From Distichodus sexfasciatus (lineage: Eukaryota > Chordata > Actinopteri > Characiformes > Distichodontidae), in assembly GCA_032718565.1 (NCBI GenBank), contig JAVGVS010000023.1, forward strand, positions 1,988,493 to 2,052,492: a stretch of 64,000 nucleotides of DNA, read 5' to 3'. Shown here piece by piece: positions 11,607 to 24,241 of this stretch. The notes under the pieces are model-generated. The model saw only the letters and a list, made by a program, of their open reading frames with translations. It was not told the DNA's origin and searched no databases. A program made the position numbers and the translations under genes. Position 1 is the first letter of the stretch, and every line of letters starts with the position of its first letter.

Positions 11607-14600
11607 GTAAGTGACGAGGCCAACACTGTTGTTGATCATCTGTTGATCACATAATGCTTGATTAATTGCTAAGTAGTTATTTATTTACAGCATAAACTAC
11701 GTGTTTGAGAGTCATGGTGAGGCCTTTTAGTTTTAGTAAGATTTTGAAAGTTTCTGTTCTCAATGCGAGAGCACATTATGGTAAGCATACTTTGGAGGAC
11801 ACCTTGAAGACTTATGTTCTCTAAAATTATTTGACAGCCGTGGAGGTGTGTATCTGTCCTGAATTGAAAAGCTCAGTGCTGGTGCTTGGAAGAATTATAA
11901 TTCTTGTTCTAGTGTCTTCTACTTGTGGGTTTTGGGTCTTGCTCAACAGCATCAACATTGTTGGCCAAGGCCCTAAACCTTTCACTCATCTTACGATGAT
12001 GTTAAACCAGCTTTCAGTCCTCAGTGAGTTTGTGTGTGTCTTTGGGATTAGAGGATGAATAAGATGTTAAGACAATTTCAGCGGAACAATACCCAATATT
12101 TAATTCTGACATAAAAAATGCTGAAGTTAATGCCCTGTTTAACGTAATTTAGTCTTTAAAATATTTTTTTAATAAATCGCTTTTCAGCAAGGAAGAACAT
12201 CCAGTACAATAAAAATACATGTTTAGGAAAGATATGCTGCTGGTGAATACTGTAAAATCCAGACGCATATATAAAGAAGCCATTTTTTCCCATTCAGTGT
12301 GTTAGATGATTGTGAATGCTTAATCCAGTAGCACATACTGCAGCTGAGGAAGTGGTGAACCAATATTCAGAATGGTTCACAGGTATTGAAAAGCCAAAAA
12401 AATGTCAAGTGAGGCTCCACTGTCCTGCTGCTGCTGATGTAACCATGGTCTCAAACTCAAACCACTTCAGCTCATATGCACTAACCTCACTGTCTAAAGT
12501 GCTGGCCTTTCTGAAACAATGAGCTCTTTATCTACAGCTAAAAACAAAAGAACAATAAAATCAAACACTGTTCCACTTCCTCCCCATTGTCACAGACTGG
12601 ACCGGCTGACTTAATTTTGGTTTTCCTGGAGTTGAGTGGGAAACCACCTTTGGCACACCCTGCTTACACTTTTATTGAAATATTTACATATCAATTAATT
12701 TCACGATTTTGGAAGAAATGTAAACGCACCATCATTCTTTAATGTAAATTGAATTCTGAATACTTTTGATTTTACGGGACTTCCATTTGACAACTGGTCC
12801 TACAGAGAAACCATGGCAGCTGCAGCGTTCTATTAGCAACTTGGCAGCTGCATTAGGCTGCCATAAATCGCTTAATTTTACACATATCTCCATCAAGTAC
12901 AGAGCAAATGTAACTGAAATGTATTGTTTAGCTGTTGTGTCTATACCATTTTGCTGCAGAGGAAGTTAATTGATAATTGACCTACTGTCATGCCGTTGGC
13001 ACCAGATAAGTTGGGATATGAATTGGTTTTTTACTCTAGATCAAACAGTGCAGGTGGTTTTAGCACGCAAAAGCAAAAGATCCTTGGATCAGAGGGCAGC
13101 GGGCCAATGGAATCTCTAAAGACCAGAAGAAAAGCATTTTTATAAACTTTCTCCAGTAGAAGCCCAAGATATTCCAGAAAATCCCATTCATTGTGGTCTG
13201 GCAAATAGGCTCATGAGAATACAAAATGGCTCTTTATTCACTTTGACTGCTGTGAAGGGTGAACAGCTGCAAAAGAAATCCAATGCTGACAACTTAAATT
13301 CTCAGTTGAACTTGCGCAGGCATGAGTCTTCCATTATTGCTTGCCTAGAATTTACCATTTTCCCCAAACACACACACATATACATATATACATATATATA
13401 TATATACATATATAGACTTCATATAAAACAGCTTTAATACCCCATCATTCAAATGGGCAAATCATGATCAAACAACATGTCTGGAGTTGCTGGGATTTCA
13501 GAAGGACCCAATCGTGGCAGTCGTGATGGACGTGATGAACTAATTTGTTATTGGGCCAAGCAAATAAGCATTATTATAGTATCATATTATGATCAACATA
13601 ATTATTTAACCGTCATATAGAAAGTTACAAAGTTATTGTTGCAGTTAGGAAAGACAATGAGATTATGTTTCATTCACTGAAGAACTGCAAGGTGTCACGT
13701 TATCTTCATGAAGACTTTTAACAGGTTAGTGCAAAGTTGTTCCCACTCTTGCTTTCAGATCTGCTTTGGGTTTTTTTGTGGCACAGTTTCAACAAGGTCT
13801 CTAACAATCATTAGCAATCTTGGTCCATGCTGATCAAAAAACACAAGACATAAAAACATTTGATACATTTCAGTCTGCTGCATCTTCATAATATAAATCT
13901 CTACCACTATAAGGTGCTGTATTGGAGTGAAACTGGGTGAGTCTAGGGCATTTGAGTGCAAAGTGAGCTTTGTCATGTTCAAAAAAAAAAACCAACTTGA
14001 GATCCCAACTTTGTGACTTGTGAGACTTTTAAGCGGCTAAAGCTAACCATAGACTGTGGTAAAGATGTGATCACAAAGAGACAAACAACAGTACTCAGAA
14101 ACTGTGCCCTTTAGACAAATTAAGGTTAAAGGCCCCAAACAGCATCAAAAACAAGTGCGCGCCAGCAACAATCTGAATTAGATACTGTACAAGGCAGGAT
14201 GGATTTTTGCAGAGTTCTTACCTTATTTTCTGAACGTCACAGCAGGAATTGAGACTCATTAGATCAGGCAGAGTTTCTCCAGTCTTTATTTTTCATTGTA
14301 GCATTAGTCTCCAGTTCTTAGCTGAATTTGGTGTGGATTTCACTGCCCATCTACTTGCATGACCACCATTTTGTGAGCTCAGAGATACTCTTTTTCATGC
14401 CTTGACTGTCATAAGTGGTTATTTGGGGTATGGCCATTCTTTTCTGCCATCAACAAGCATTTTTAATCACTTGATCTATTTTCTGTTTGGGGTTTTCTGT
14501 AAACTTTTGAGATGGTTGTGCATGAAAATCCCAGATCGCTAGAATCTAAAAAAAACTTATCTGGCTCTAAACCAGACCACATTCAAAGCTCCATAAATCA

Positions 14601-15937
14601 TTCTCTTCTCTGAGGCCTGGTTTGAGTTTTAGTAGATCCACTTAACCATGTATTTATGCCTCAATGCACTGAGTCTCTGCCACCTGATTGGCTAAGGTAA
14701 TCCTTTAACGAGCAGTTAAGCAGGTGTAACAAATTAAGTGGCCTGAGAGTGTACAGACTATTTAAAGTGATACTGTGTATGATTTTAGAAAGCGCAATGT
14801 ACACTATTTTGCAGTATTTCACTTGTTTGGATTTATTGAGGGTTATATTAAAAGTTCACAGATGCACATTTTAATTCTAGTAGAATTAAAGATTGAATCA
14901 GAAAATATATATCAAGAGTACAAATTGTACAATATTATATCTTACCTTTCAAGAATGAACATTTTTGTCAATTTGATTATTTTTACAGCTCATAACCATG
15001 ACAGCAAATTCTTCAATGTACCATACCCTCCCAAAACATGTGCAAATATCTCCTTCACCATTGGAAGAAACATTGTTTTCTGATCACTTTCTTGTCTAAA
15101 CACTGAATACGACACATCAAGGCTACAATGTGACTCAGGTTTGCATCAGTGAATAAGGTAGTGTTTATTGGTGTGTCCCTAAGGAAAAAAAAGCCAACCA
15201 CAATTTCCAGCATCCTACAGATAGGAACAGTAGACAGTATCAGTAAAGTTTGATAGTGGTACGCTCTTGGGATTTTGTAGTTCATAACAGTCACAAACGT
15301 GGAGCTCCCCAAGCGTGAAGGAAAAAGAGCCGATGAATGCAATACCGCTTAATATTGTTGGTGAATACCGCCGGCTGCTGCAAAGAGATGGAGCTACCAA
15401 TGCCCGTGAAATCTCTGAACATGTAGAGTTACATAGAAAAATAGTATTGTCAAAGGGTTTCGAATTTGAAACTACCACAAACAGTCAAATGTAACAAAAC
15501 ATTTTTAAAACTCCTGTGGCGTGTGGCGTATGTAGCAGCGTGACAGCACAAGTCGGCGTGATAATGGCAGAAGGTGTAGTTCAGATTCTTCAAGTAAAAA
15601 AGCCAGTTAATTAATTCTTGTTTGTTTTGTATCAGCTTATATAAACACCTAGAGTACAAGGACACGACAACTAGCCCCCTGATACGCGGGGCAATGAACA
15701 GTCTTAGTGGAGGGTGCCAACAACGAACAGTCTCACAGGAATCTGTTATTCTAGATGGTATTGCAAGTACAAAGGTAGGAGAGCGTTGCAATTCCTTTGA
15801 AAGAAAAAAAGTTGTTGCAGGAAAATGCTGCAAAAGAAACATAAGAACCATAATCACCAACAGATAATACTAGCAATAGTAAGAGTAACAACAATGGAAG
15901 TAAAGAAAACTGTTTTTGTGAGTAAATCAACCAAGAG

Positions 15938-15941
<4 letters not shown>
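11607..15941. other. Intergenic, no gene seen
   Basis: No coding signal and few repeats. A mixed-composition stretch at 12770-13140 has the look of conserved non-coding DNA. Open frames at 15215-15860 on the minus strand match nothing I know and lack splice or codon support. Confidence 0.4.
13370..13420. repeat. CA/TA microsatellite
   Basis: Alternating CACACA and TATATA runs. Confidence 0.85.
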
Positions 15942-16006
<65 letters not shown>

Positions 16007-16334
16007 ATATACTCACTCTACACACATATATATACACACATACATACACACATACAGAACCTTTTTTTAACTTTGCAGATGCAACTGGTAAGGAAACTTG
16101 GGTTTCTCGAAAATTCTGTGCAACTTTATATGGAAGAATCACATCGTTTCTTCATTAAACTTTGATTTATACGCTATCAATTATTTGAGAATTTCATCTG
16201 ATTCTTGTTCTCATCTATATAGGTTCTACATATTGTACATATTGAATTATGTATATTACATTTATGATCACATATCCAACATATATTCATGTACACACAG
16301 TTATTGAAAGAATAGTTTAATTAACATTATATAT

Positions 16335-16372
<38 letters not shown>

Positions 16373-16392
16373 CATATATATGTATATATATA

Positions 16393-16443
<51 letters not shown>

Positions 16444-16480
16444 TATATATACATATACATATATATATATATATACATTG
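15942..16480. repeat. Long TA arrays
   Basis: TA runs at 15942-16003, 16329-16370 and 16396-16480, with ACAT variants between. Pure enough to form cruciforms and to cause assembly errors. Confidence 0.9.
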
Positions 16481-18215
16481 TCTTTAATAGTACAGTAGCT
16501 CTAAGGTTTTAATAATATTTCATACTGGGGCTTATATATATATATATATCCTCCATACAATGCAAAATAAAAGAAAAGATAGAGAATGGGATCAGAGGCA
16601 GTTAAGGTAATGTTGGCTAATGTGGTAGTATTTGTGTGTGTGTTTAGAGTGGAGAACCAGGTGAAGCACCATATAAAAAAACACAGTTGTCAACACAAGG
16701 TGTTTCTGCCCCCCATTGTCGTGCAATCACATAGCTGTCATACCATGCAACTCATTCCGCAGAACACAACTAACCTGAAAAGCTGGTTTGCTAAACTCCC
16801 CAGCCAACCGGCTTAGGTTGCCAGTGTTGGAAAAAAAAAAAGCGAAGAAGTGAAGGAGCTTAGAGAAAGAGATAGAGACGATGGATCACTAGGCTTGATG
16901 TAGGTGTCGACTTCATTTAAAAAGGAGTCTTGTTTGTGCATCGTTTCGTACTGGCCATGCAAACCCAGGTCCAGTTTGTGTGCGTGTGTTCAGGTGAAGA
17001 CGTAGTAGCTCAAACATTTAAATATATACATGGAAACGTTGCTTTTTTAACATGAAGTCCTCTAAATGTAGCGACAATATGTAGTGTCCAGAGCTAGTAT
17101 TATCATTATTATTATTATTATTATTATCAACATCTCCTTCTATCTCTTTTTCTCCCCCCTGCCATCTCAGAACAACACACATACCACACACACAAAATAT
17201 AGGGGAGAAAAAAGGAGTCATGGGGACCCAATTAAGTGCTTGAACAAAGTCACAATTACATTTCCAAAGTACACGACCCTCATTTTGCTAGTCACCGTTT
17301 TAGCAAAGCTCTCTGTCTGATACCTCCGTCTTTCCCTTTTCTTTTAAGTGATTCCTCCGTTGTTGCATTCATTTACTGTATATAAAGCCTTGTCCTTCTC
17401 CATATCCATCCATATTTCTAAAATATAGTCCTGATTTCGAAATAAACATCTTCATATAGCCCTCTTCCTCCTACATCTAGCCCTGCCTGCCCATATACTG
17501 TATAAAATATACAAAAAAAAGATTATTTTCCAAAATCTCTTCACCTTTCTGTGTCTGTAAGTATAAAAATATACAATTTTCCTGTCAAAATCTCTTTGTG
17601 CTGTCTCTCTCTCCCTGTCTCACTCTCGTCTTTATCTCTCTTGTCCTCATCTTGCCCTAACCGCTTCAAAAATATACATTGTTTGTCATAGAAAAATTAC
17701 AGCGCCTGCCTCCTGCCTGGTATGCTCCTCAAAATCTCTCTAATGACCTCTCTTTAAGAAAATCCGCCCGCGACATCAGGAATGTTCCTCAGGTCTGTCA
17801 CACTGCACACGAAGAGACAACCAGCCTTCAAAAACAAATATACAGGAGCTTGGTTTTGCTCAGGGGTTTGGCATAGTTTCGTAAGAAAAGGGGAAACAAA
17901 CCTATTCATAGGGCAACAGTCTGAACAGTGTTTACTTGTAGACATCGTGAGCATTCCCTTTAACTAGGACTAGCAGATCAGGGCCAATAGCTCCTCACGG
18001 GCCAGTCTGGAGATCAGACACTCGAGCCGTTATCAAGAAGGTCACGCTGAATGATCGTTAAGCGTAGTGCACGTTTGGAACAAGAACATGATTAAAAAAC
18101 AGCCGCGCTCATTGTCTCGTTCAATGGCCCCGTGCGTTCTACTGCGTTTTCAAAGGACAGAATCGCTCCAGCTCTCTCGCATTTATTTCTTCTTCTCCTT
18201 CTTCATCCCTCCTCT
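16481..18215 (-). other. dbp 3' flank / probable 3' UTR
   Basis: This stretch follows the dbp stop codon and has no coding signal of its own. It is rich in A/T and pyrimidines, with an ATT repeat at 17100-17128. It likely contains the dbp 3' UTR, but I cannot place the poly(A) site. Confidence 0.35.
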
Positions 18216-18433
18216 TCACAAGTCTCCGTGGCGAGTCTCGTACTTGTTGATGATGTTGCGACAGCGGCACAGCTCCTTGCGCATGTCGGCCACTTCCTGG
18301 CGCGAAGGCGGCATTCATCCAGAGCGGCAGCGGACCCGAGATCTGGTTCTCCTTCAACCCGCGGAAGGCGTCGCGCGTGGCCTTAGCACGCCTGCCGTTG
18401 ATGTTTCCGCAGCGGCGGCACCAATCTCTCGTC
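18216..18433 (-). CDS. dbp: dbp exon 4 (basic region and leucine zipper), damaged
   Basis: The exon begins after an AAG acceptor and ends with TGA at 18218-18216. The final 26 residues, EVADMRKELCRCRNIINKYE then TRHGDL, are a clean zipper end like that of HLF. Upstream, LKENQIS is intact but frame-shifted relative to the zipper. The DNA-binding basic region, normally R-KNNEAAKRSRDARR, is unreadable apart from fragments such as WCRRC and RDA. Read as it stands, the sequence could not encode a DNA-binding protein. Confidence 0.75.
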
Positions 18434-19436
18434 CTTCAACAGAGCGATTAGGTGTAATGGGATGAAGAAATTAAATAAATTATTAAGTGTGTTAGACTTG
18501 GGAGTCAGATATTGTATTCAGATGACCGCTGTCTCATTGGTTGTACTATCAAATGGGTAAATAAATATGCAATACCTTGTTATTGATTATATATTATAAA
18601 TATTATAATTTATTAATATTATGGATTGATTGATCAATGATGACATTGTATTGATTATATATGTAATTATTTATTATGGCCATTGTTATCAGATTTATCA
18701 GGTGCTTCTCTGCATCAAGTGTCATCATATTAGGAAGCACCACTAGATGGGGCTATAAATATGCCTGTTTTTAGAATTATTTTTCCTTTCTTCTCTTTCT
18801 CGCCCTCTTGTGGTCCCTTAAAGTATCTAAATACCTTTAACAGATGCCTGAATGAATTTAAAATTATGCTTCAAATTAGAATGACAGCCAATTTTTAATA
18901 CTAAAAAGATGGAAAACTGGAGGCACTTTTGCAGCTGCTGCCAGACTGCAGTTACAAATCAGCATGTTTCAAAAACATGCTTCAATAACTGCAAAATTAT
19001 CAATATTGTTACTTTATGTCATAAAATTTTGTGCTTGAAAGTTTTTGAAAGCAAAGTGACAGTGTGGCAGCTTTACTATAAGGTTAGTTAAAATGCAGGC
19101 ATTGCTTAATGAAAACTCTAGTTATATTTTTTATTTAAAATTATAGGTAACTGAGTTCCAAAATGAATGCAATACCAGTTGCCAAGGGTTAAATGAATCA
19201 TCCTTGCCAAGACTACTGTGCAAGATTGCAAATAATTCTTCTTATTGTCTTTGAGGATTACATTTGCTTAAGTTAACAGAGAGAAGACAGATCGTCTCAG
19301 GCTGCTGTATAAAGAATAAAAGCTGTCTTCATATTTGAACATGAACATAACAGTCCTCTAATACGCACAAAGGCAAATTAAACAATGGCAGAAAGAACTT
19401 TTGAAACCGTTAATCACAAGAAGGCTTCTGAAATAC

Positions 19437-19676
19437 CTTCTGATCATCAGGCACCAACATTTCTTGCGCCTTCTTGATCATAGGCTGAGCCCAGGCTCCT
19501 CTTGGGCTTGGTGCCTCCAGGTTCCGAAACGCCTCCTGCCCGGCCGCTGAATAAAGCCAGATTCGTGAAGGTCAAGTCGAAATTCACCATGACGTCGGCT
19601 GCGTTGGTGGACGGGGGCACCGGTGGAGGCGGGCAGGAAGAGCTCGGGCGGGTCTACTGCCCACCCGCCTGTCTGC
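19437..19676 (-). CDS. dbp: dbp exon 3 (PAR domain)
   Basis: The acceptor is TCTGCTTTTCAG and the donor CAGAAG|GTATTT. One frame reads DVMVNFDLTFTNLALFSG, an altered form of the family PAR block (V-FDPDPADLALSS). A second frame reads GQEAF, then a scrambled stretch, then QPMIKKAQEMLVPDDQK, nearly identical to the HLF/TEF segment QPMIKKA-K--VPD. The stretch between them, normally RKH-FSEEELKP, cannot be read, so at least two frameshifts are present in about 200 bases. Confidence 0.7.
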
Positions 19677-21492
19677 CTGAAAAGCAGAGAACATTACTGA
19701 TGTTTGGTGGTTGGAAGAGTACTAAACAGAAGTAGAAATACTGTCATTGCTGAAATAATGCACAGTACAAGTAAGCTGCTGTTATTTACATTCAGTACAT
19801 TTGCATGTATGGCATTACTAACAAGTGCTCTAATTTCAGAAGTCTCCTGGAGCTTCAAGAGTTAAGGGTCTTGATAGGGGTGTAGTAACAATAGGTGATT
19901 ATAAAAGTAGTGAAGTAGATTACTTTTGTTTGCATTCAAGTTACAAGTTAAACTAAAGGCTTACAATATACCCATAAAATCGTTACTTCCCTGTCGAAGC
20001 TATTTTTTTTTTTAAAAATTGGGAACTTCATGCATAAAATGATGGAACAGAAGAACTGGATTTTCAGGACGGCTGCAGATACCCTGGTCGGCCACTAGAA
20101 TGCAGCAGAGGTGGAGATGGAGACGTGCCAGTGACAGCAGCTGGCAGGCTGAAGCAAAAACTACAGCTTATAATGAGCATTTTTGTCTACAAGCTGATAA
20201 TGAAGCAGATTCCATTTTATTTATCTGCCTTTAACTTTGTCTCACTGCTTTTAATGCCACTCAGAGTAAATCACTTTCCTTACATGAGTTCAACCATATC
20301 TCTTTCAATAGCAAAAAAATAGTACATTTCAATGGTAGGTGCCTGGGCCATTAAGCACCATGCGGCAACGACGGGCATTATTATATATCAATAAGCCATC
20401 CTGTTGGTTTACACACAGCTCCTACTAAAAGCATTCTCCACATGCGAATGTTATAAATATAGGGACGACGTGCATTAAAGTGTTGTTGATTCTGGATTTT
20501 CTTATTTCTGATAAATTACAGCTGTTTACAATGCAACAGCCTCAGAGGAATTGAATAACATTGTAATATAGGGTATAAAACCAGCACAGGCAAAAGCAGG
20601 ATTTGTTTATAAAATTAATAAGTAATAAATAATATAGGAAATGGTATTTAACCAAGTTATATAGGAATAAAACAAGCATCATTCCAAATAAGGTTGAAAG
20701 CTATAAATCAATATTAGAAAAACAAAAGAGCACGCATTGGGGAATTGTGATTAATAAAAGGAAAAATGTAAATAAATATAGATCGATATTTAAACAGGCA
20801 GTTGCATCCTGCAAGCGTGCACAAAAATAGTTAAATACCACTTCATGGTTGTATAGTTTCTGGTGGAGTTCATTTCAGAAAGAACTAAACATGTGATTAA
20901 AATACAATACAAATAATTAATGTTATTACTTCACTAATATTCCACAAGGCATATTTTTGTTACTAAGATTTAACAAGACTGAAAATTAGATATTTTCCTA
21001 AAGGTCAAAAAGCAAATACAAATACATTAGGCAAGCTTTTGCTAATAAAAAAAACATCCTAGTCCTAGTCAGATATCATCCCAGTTTCATACCATGTATT
21101 CAAAAATACACTGGTTAAAAAAAAATCCTTCCTTCCATGGACACACACACGACTGGCCTTTTCCCCCTCCAGTGAAAGTACACAAACAAAAAGCACAGCT
21201 GTCTATAATACCCTGACAGATGTAACAATCCTGATAAACAACTCTGCACAAAAACAAACAGAGACACAAAAGACTCTTCTAATGGACATTTTCATGTGTA
21301 CAGTCAAGTCATATTGACTAATTTTAGCCGGTTGTGGGAACAAAATAAGGAAAGCCGTCTCTAAAACTCAAGCTCTTCAGGATCTCTCTCTCTCTCTCTC
21401 CCACTTTTTTTTTTATCTCTGTTGCCCCTCCCTCTCTTCCTCCGCCCCTCCCTTCCCATTACTCTCTCACTTTCCTGCTCTCTCTGCATCAG

Positions 21493-21498
21493 CACGTG
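21493..21498. promoter_or_regulatory. Canonical E-box CACGTG in dbp intron 2
   Basis: A palindromic CACGTG lies in the intron between exons 2 and 3. Mammalian Dbp is driven by CLOCK/BMAL1 through E-boxes in its promoter and introns, so the position is suggestive. One hexamer can occur by chance, and function here is inference. Confidence 0.35.
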
Positions 21499-22099
21499 AC
21501 AAGCCGCCGCACATGGCCTCCAACGTGAGACGGAGAGAAGGGAAAACGAAGAACAAGAGTCGAAAAAACACGCAAGGAAAATACACACTGGCAGGATCCC
21601 TCCACCCCCTTACACCATCTCTCTCTCTCTTTTCCTTTCTGTTTCCTTGTTTATCCCTCGATTGCCATTTTATACAAAATGCTTGATGTTTGATGAACAG
21701 CTATGACATCCACAAAAAAGACATTGAGCATCAGACTATGAGCATCTATCTTTAGTCATAGCTATGAACATAATTACTGCAAAAAAGCAGTGAGCGACAT
21801 TTCTGGAATATTCCATGCTACAAATAATGCAGAGGTTGTGCGGAAGTTTGAGTTCAGAGTTACTTTCTTCTGTTGATGTCACAAATGGTTATAAAGGGGC
21901 TCATTTGCGTGATGCAAATAAATAAAGGGATGTGTTTGATTCCAGGTGACCAAAACATGGCAGTGTACTGATTGAACTTGCCGCACATGAATATGGATTG
22001 ATAAGATTACGTGAGCAACGTCATCAATAAATCATTATGCAGAACTATTTAATACAGGGCTTGACTACAATGTTAGGTTGTATGTATGTGCAGTAGCTT

Positions 22100-22310
22100 G
22101 TGTATATTCGTCATCTATACACTCGGCCCATCTAGACTGTAAACAAGTGAGTATGTTACGTGAATGTTAGTGTGTATGCATTGTAGACTGTGTATATTCG
22201 TAATCTATACACTCGGTCCAACTAGTAAGTTAGGTTGTGTGTACATGTATATATTTATCTATATATCTCTATACACTCAGCACTACTAGGTAGTATGTAT
22301 GTAGTTAATG
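22100..22310. repeat. Diverged short tandem segment in dbp intron 2
   Basis: The block GTGTATATTCGT(C/A)ATCTATACACTCGG is present at about 22101 and 22190, and a degenerate third copy (TCTCTATACACTCAG) near 22265. Spacing is 75-90 bases. Likely an old minisatellite. Confidence 0.5.
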
Positions 22311-22557
22311 TGTATGGGAATTTTTGTAACCTAGAATGTAGAAAAGATGTCTTTGTAGACTATGTATATTAAATGACTCTAGCAAATTCCTTAATAGTAT
22401 TTGCACTCTCTTCCAGGCCCAAAAGCTCATGTATTAAAGCCAACTAAAACTAATTAGTTTGTACAGCTCATAAGCAAACCGATGCTATTTGGATATATAC
22501 ACACAAAAACACACATCTAAAGCATACATCCAAACACACATGTAACTGGCGTCTTAC

Positions 22558-22978
22558 CATGTGGGCACTCAGGTTCTCCATCCTGGTGGACCCTGTGGCG
22601 CGTCTGGGCCTAGCAGGGAAGAGGGAGGGAGGACAGGCCGAAAGGGGATGAGATGGAGGCCGGAGGAAGGAGCAGGGGAGGTGGAGACGGGGGACACACA
22701 GGAGCTCTGGCTGGGCACCCGCTGACTGTGTGCTCTGGGGCCGGGATCTGGGCCTGGGTGCTGGAGGCATTGCCAGGCAGCAGCCCTCCGTTTCGTCAAG
22801 AGAACTCCCTCAAGTCCATGTACTGCAGCTGGAATAGGCACGCCATCACAGGGCAGGGTGCGTTCCCTTACTTGGCCCAAGAGGCCGACTGAGAGGACAC
22901 GCATGGAGCACCCCCCCTCCGTTACGCTCCCGACTCCACCTAGCGAGTCCTCATCGGTGTCTAGGGGCTTGTCTTTAT
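22558..22978 (-). CDS. dbp: dbp exon 2 (proline/serine-rich transactivation region)
   Basis: It is preceded by a TTATTACAG acceptor and followed by ATG|GTAAGAC. It starts DKDKPLDTDEDSLGGV and contains SVGLLG...RERTLPCDG, which corresponds to the family block SAFLGPxLWERTLP with bases missing. The family motif (Y)MDL-EF is present as LQYMDLREF but in a different frame from ERTLP, so at least one indel lies between them. The rest is Pro/Ser-rich, as in the family. The frame that starts the exon stays open until a TGA just before the donor. Confidence 0.65.
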
Positions 22979-24052
22979 CTGTAATAATAAAAAATAACCA
23001 TTATGATGATGTCCATCTTCTCCATGTTGATTACAGAAAAGCTTGTACCACAAAACAGACTTAGCTGTATTTTGAGGACGTGAAAATTTTGACTCAAAGT
23101 TCCTCATATGATGATGAAACCCTGTACTTCATGTGAAAAGAAGCAGTTTATTCGTTCTGTCTTCACCAAACTAAGCTCACAGCTGAGAATATGCCTCAGT
23201 CATCACAGTAGCCTCGGTTTGGAACTGGCACCACCAGCACTTGCATTGCCAGGGCAGAGGGTCTGGAACACGACAGGGCAAGGCGCTAGTTTCTGGACTG
23301 CATTCAGAACACAGGATAAAGGACTTGGAAAACTGGCTAGGACTGAGAAAGTGATTTGGATTTAGAGCAAAATAGGCATCTGACAACATCAAATCTTTAC
23401 AGCAAAGGGGTTTCAGAGCAGAGGTCAAGATAAAAGATTAGATGCCAGCAAAAACCGTTCATGGTATGTGGCTGTCATAGTCTACAAGAAGCCGGATGAG
23501 CAAGAGTTACTTGCATGTACTGTATATATTGCAAAGAACATATTTCCTATGCATTTTTTGGTACCTAGCGGTCTTCCTCTTTTTTCAGACTCTATCCGTA
23601 CTTACCTTTGACATAGTCATAATCCTGTCTACTAGAAAAAGAAAAACCTCTGAGCGCCGGCTATAGCACGAATATACCACAAGAAGAATATAGACAAGCA
23701 GAGTCATGACTGAGTGTGTGGCCAAAAGCCTAGTGTTGCATCCCTTTAATACCAGTCAATGAAATGTGCCTTTAAGAAATACATCAGAAACACTCATTCG
23801 AAATGGCCAATTAAATGGACACTAGTGGGCTTGTGTGTTTTTTGTTAACAGGAACCAAAAAAATAAGTATTATTTAGGAAAAAGTCATAATGATCAACAA
23901 AAAACTCATATTAGATCTTCCTCTGTTAATTTACCATACAATAGGCCACATTAAACAACACATCAACAAACAACACAAAATCACTGGAAGCAAAAGAGGC
24001 GTAACCAGGTAGGAAGGGTCTAATGAAAAAAAAGAGGGAAACAAGAGAATTA

Positions 24053-24241
24053 CCTTTCATCTCACAACAGTCTTTTGCTCAGTTGTCTCCTTTAATGGGG
24101 AAGCTGTAGAAGAGACTTCAGACTGGCCATAGAGTTCAGGTGGCCATTAGGGGTAGAAGCTGCTGGATTAGCAGGACCAAACTGTGGACTGGCTCCAGCT
24201 GGGAGCTCAGGAGGTAAAAGCTGAGAAAGTGGCCTGGACAT
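24053..24241 (-). CDS. dbp: dbp exon 1 (N-terminus)
   Basis: The ATG at 24241 opens a frame of 48 codons beginning MSRPLSQLL and running to SLKSLLQLP, which matches the PAR bZIP N-terminus (MSRPL... and L-R/K-SLL). A +1 shift at CTTCCCCATTAAAG then leads to TAA in frame. In the shifted frame IKGDN, a TGA and AKDCCEMK follow, up to donor AAAG|GTAATT. The last base G joins AT at the start of exon 2 to give D-K-D-K, as in HLF. This exon is less GC-rich than the other three and carries the fewest lesions. Confidence 0.7.

Larger units (their letters stand above)
18216..24241 (-). pseudogene. dbp: dbp-like PAR bZIP transcription factor gene, four exons, reading frame broken
   Basis: DBP, TEF and HLF are circadian output transcription factors that bind D-box sites as dimers through a C-terminal basic leucine zipper. 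Four exons can be traced on the minus strand, with intact GT/AG sites and phases matching the family: 24241-24053, 22978-22558, 19676-19437 and 18433-18216. Exon 1 encodes MSRPLSQLLPPELPAG. Exon 2 carries DKDKPLDTDEDS and ERTLP, plus a LQYMDL block in another frame. Exon 3 holds the PAR-domain remnants DVMVNFD and QPMIKKAQEMLVPDDQK. Exon 4 holds LKENQIS and EVADMRKELCRCRNIINKYE, ending at TGA. ERTLP and LKENQIS match DBP better than TEF, while the zipper resembles HLF. Each exon has indels or stops, so no continuous protein can be read. It is either a decaying paralog or poor consensus sequence, because the flanking genes are intact. Confidence 0.8.

Noticed and set aside
15215..15860. Overlapping minus-strand open frames of 87-136 residues
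   Set aside because: No recognisable motif, no splice or promoter support, and several frames overlap, as expected by chance.
22558..22904. Proline-rich open frames of 100 and 111 residues read as a separate gene
   Set aside because: They are the frame-shifted pieces of dbp exon 2.
23605..23630. A 26-nt mini-exon in dbp intron 1 (acceptor TTTTTCTAG, donor AAAG|GTAAGT)
   Set aside because: Its signals are good, but 26 bases inserted between exons 1 and 2 would shift the frame, whereas exon 1 and exon 2 join in phase without it.
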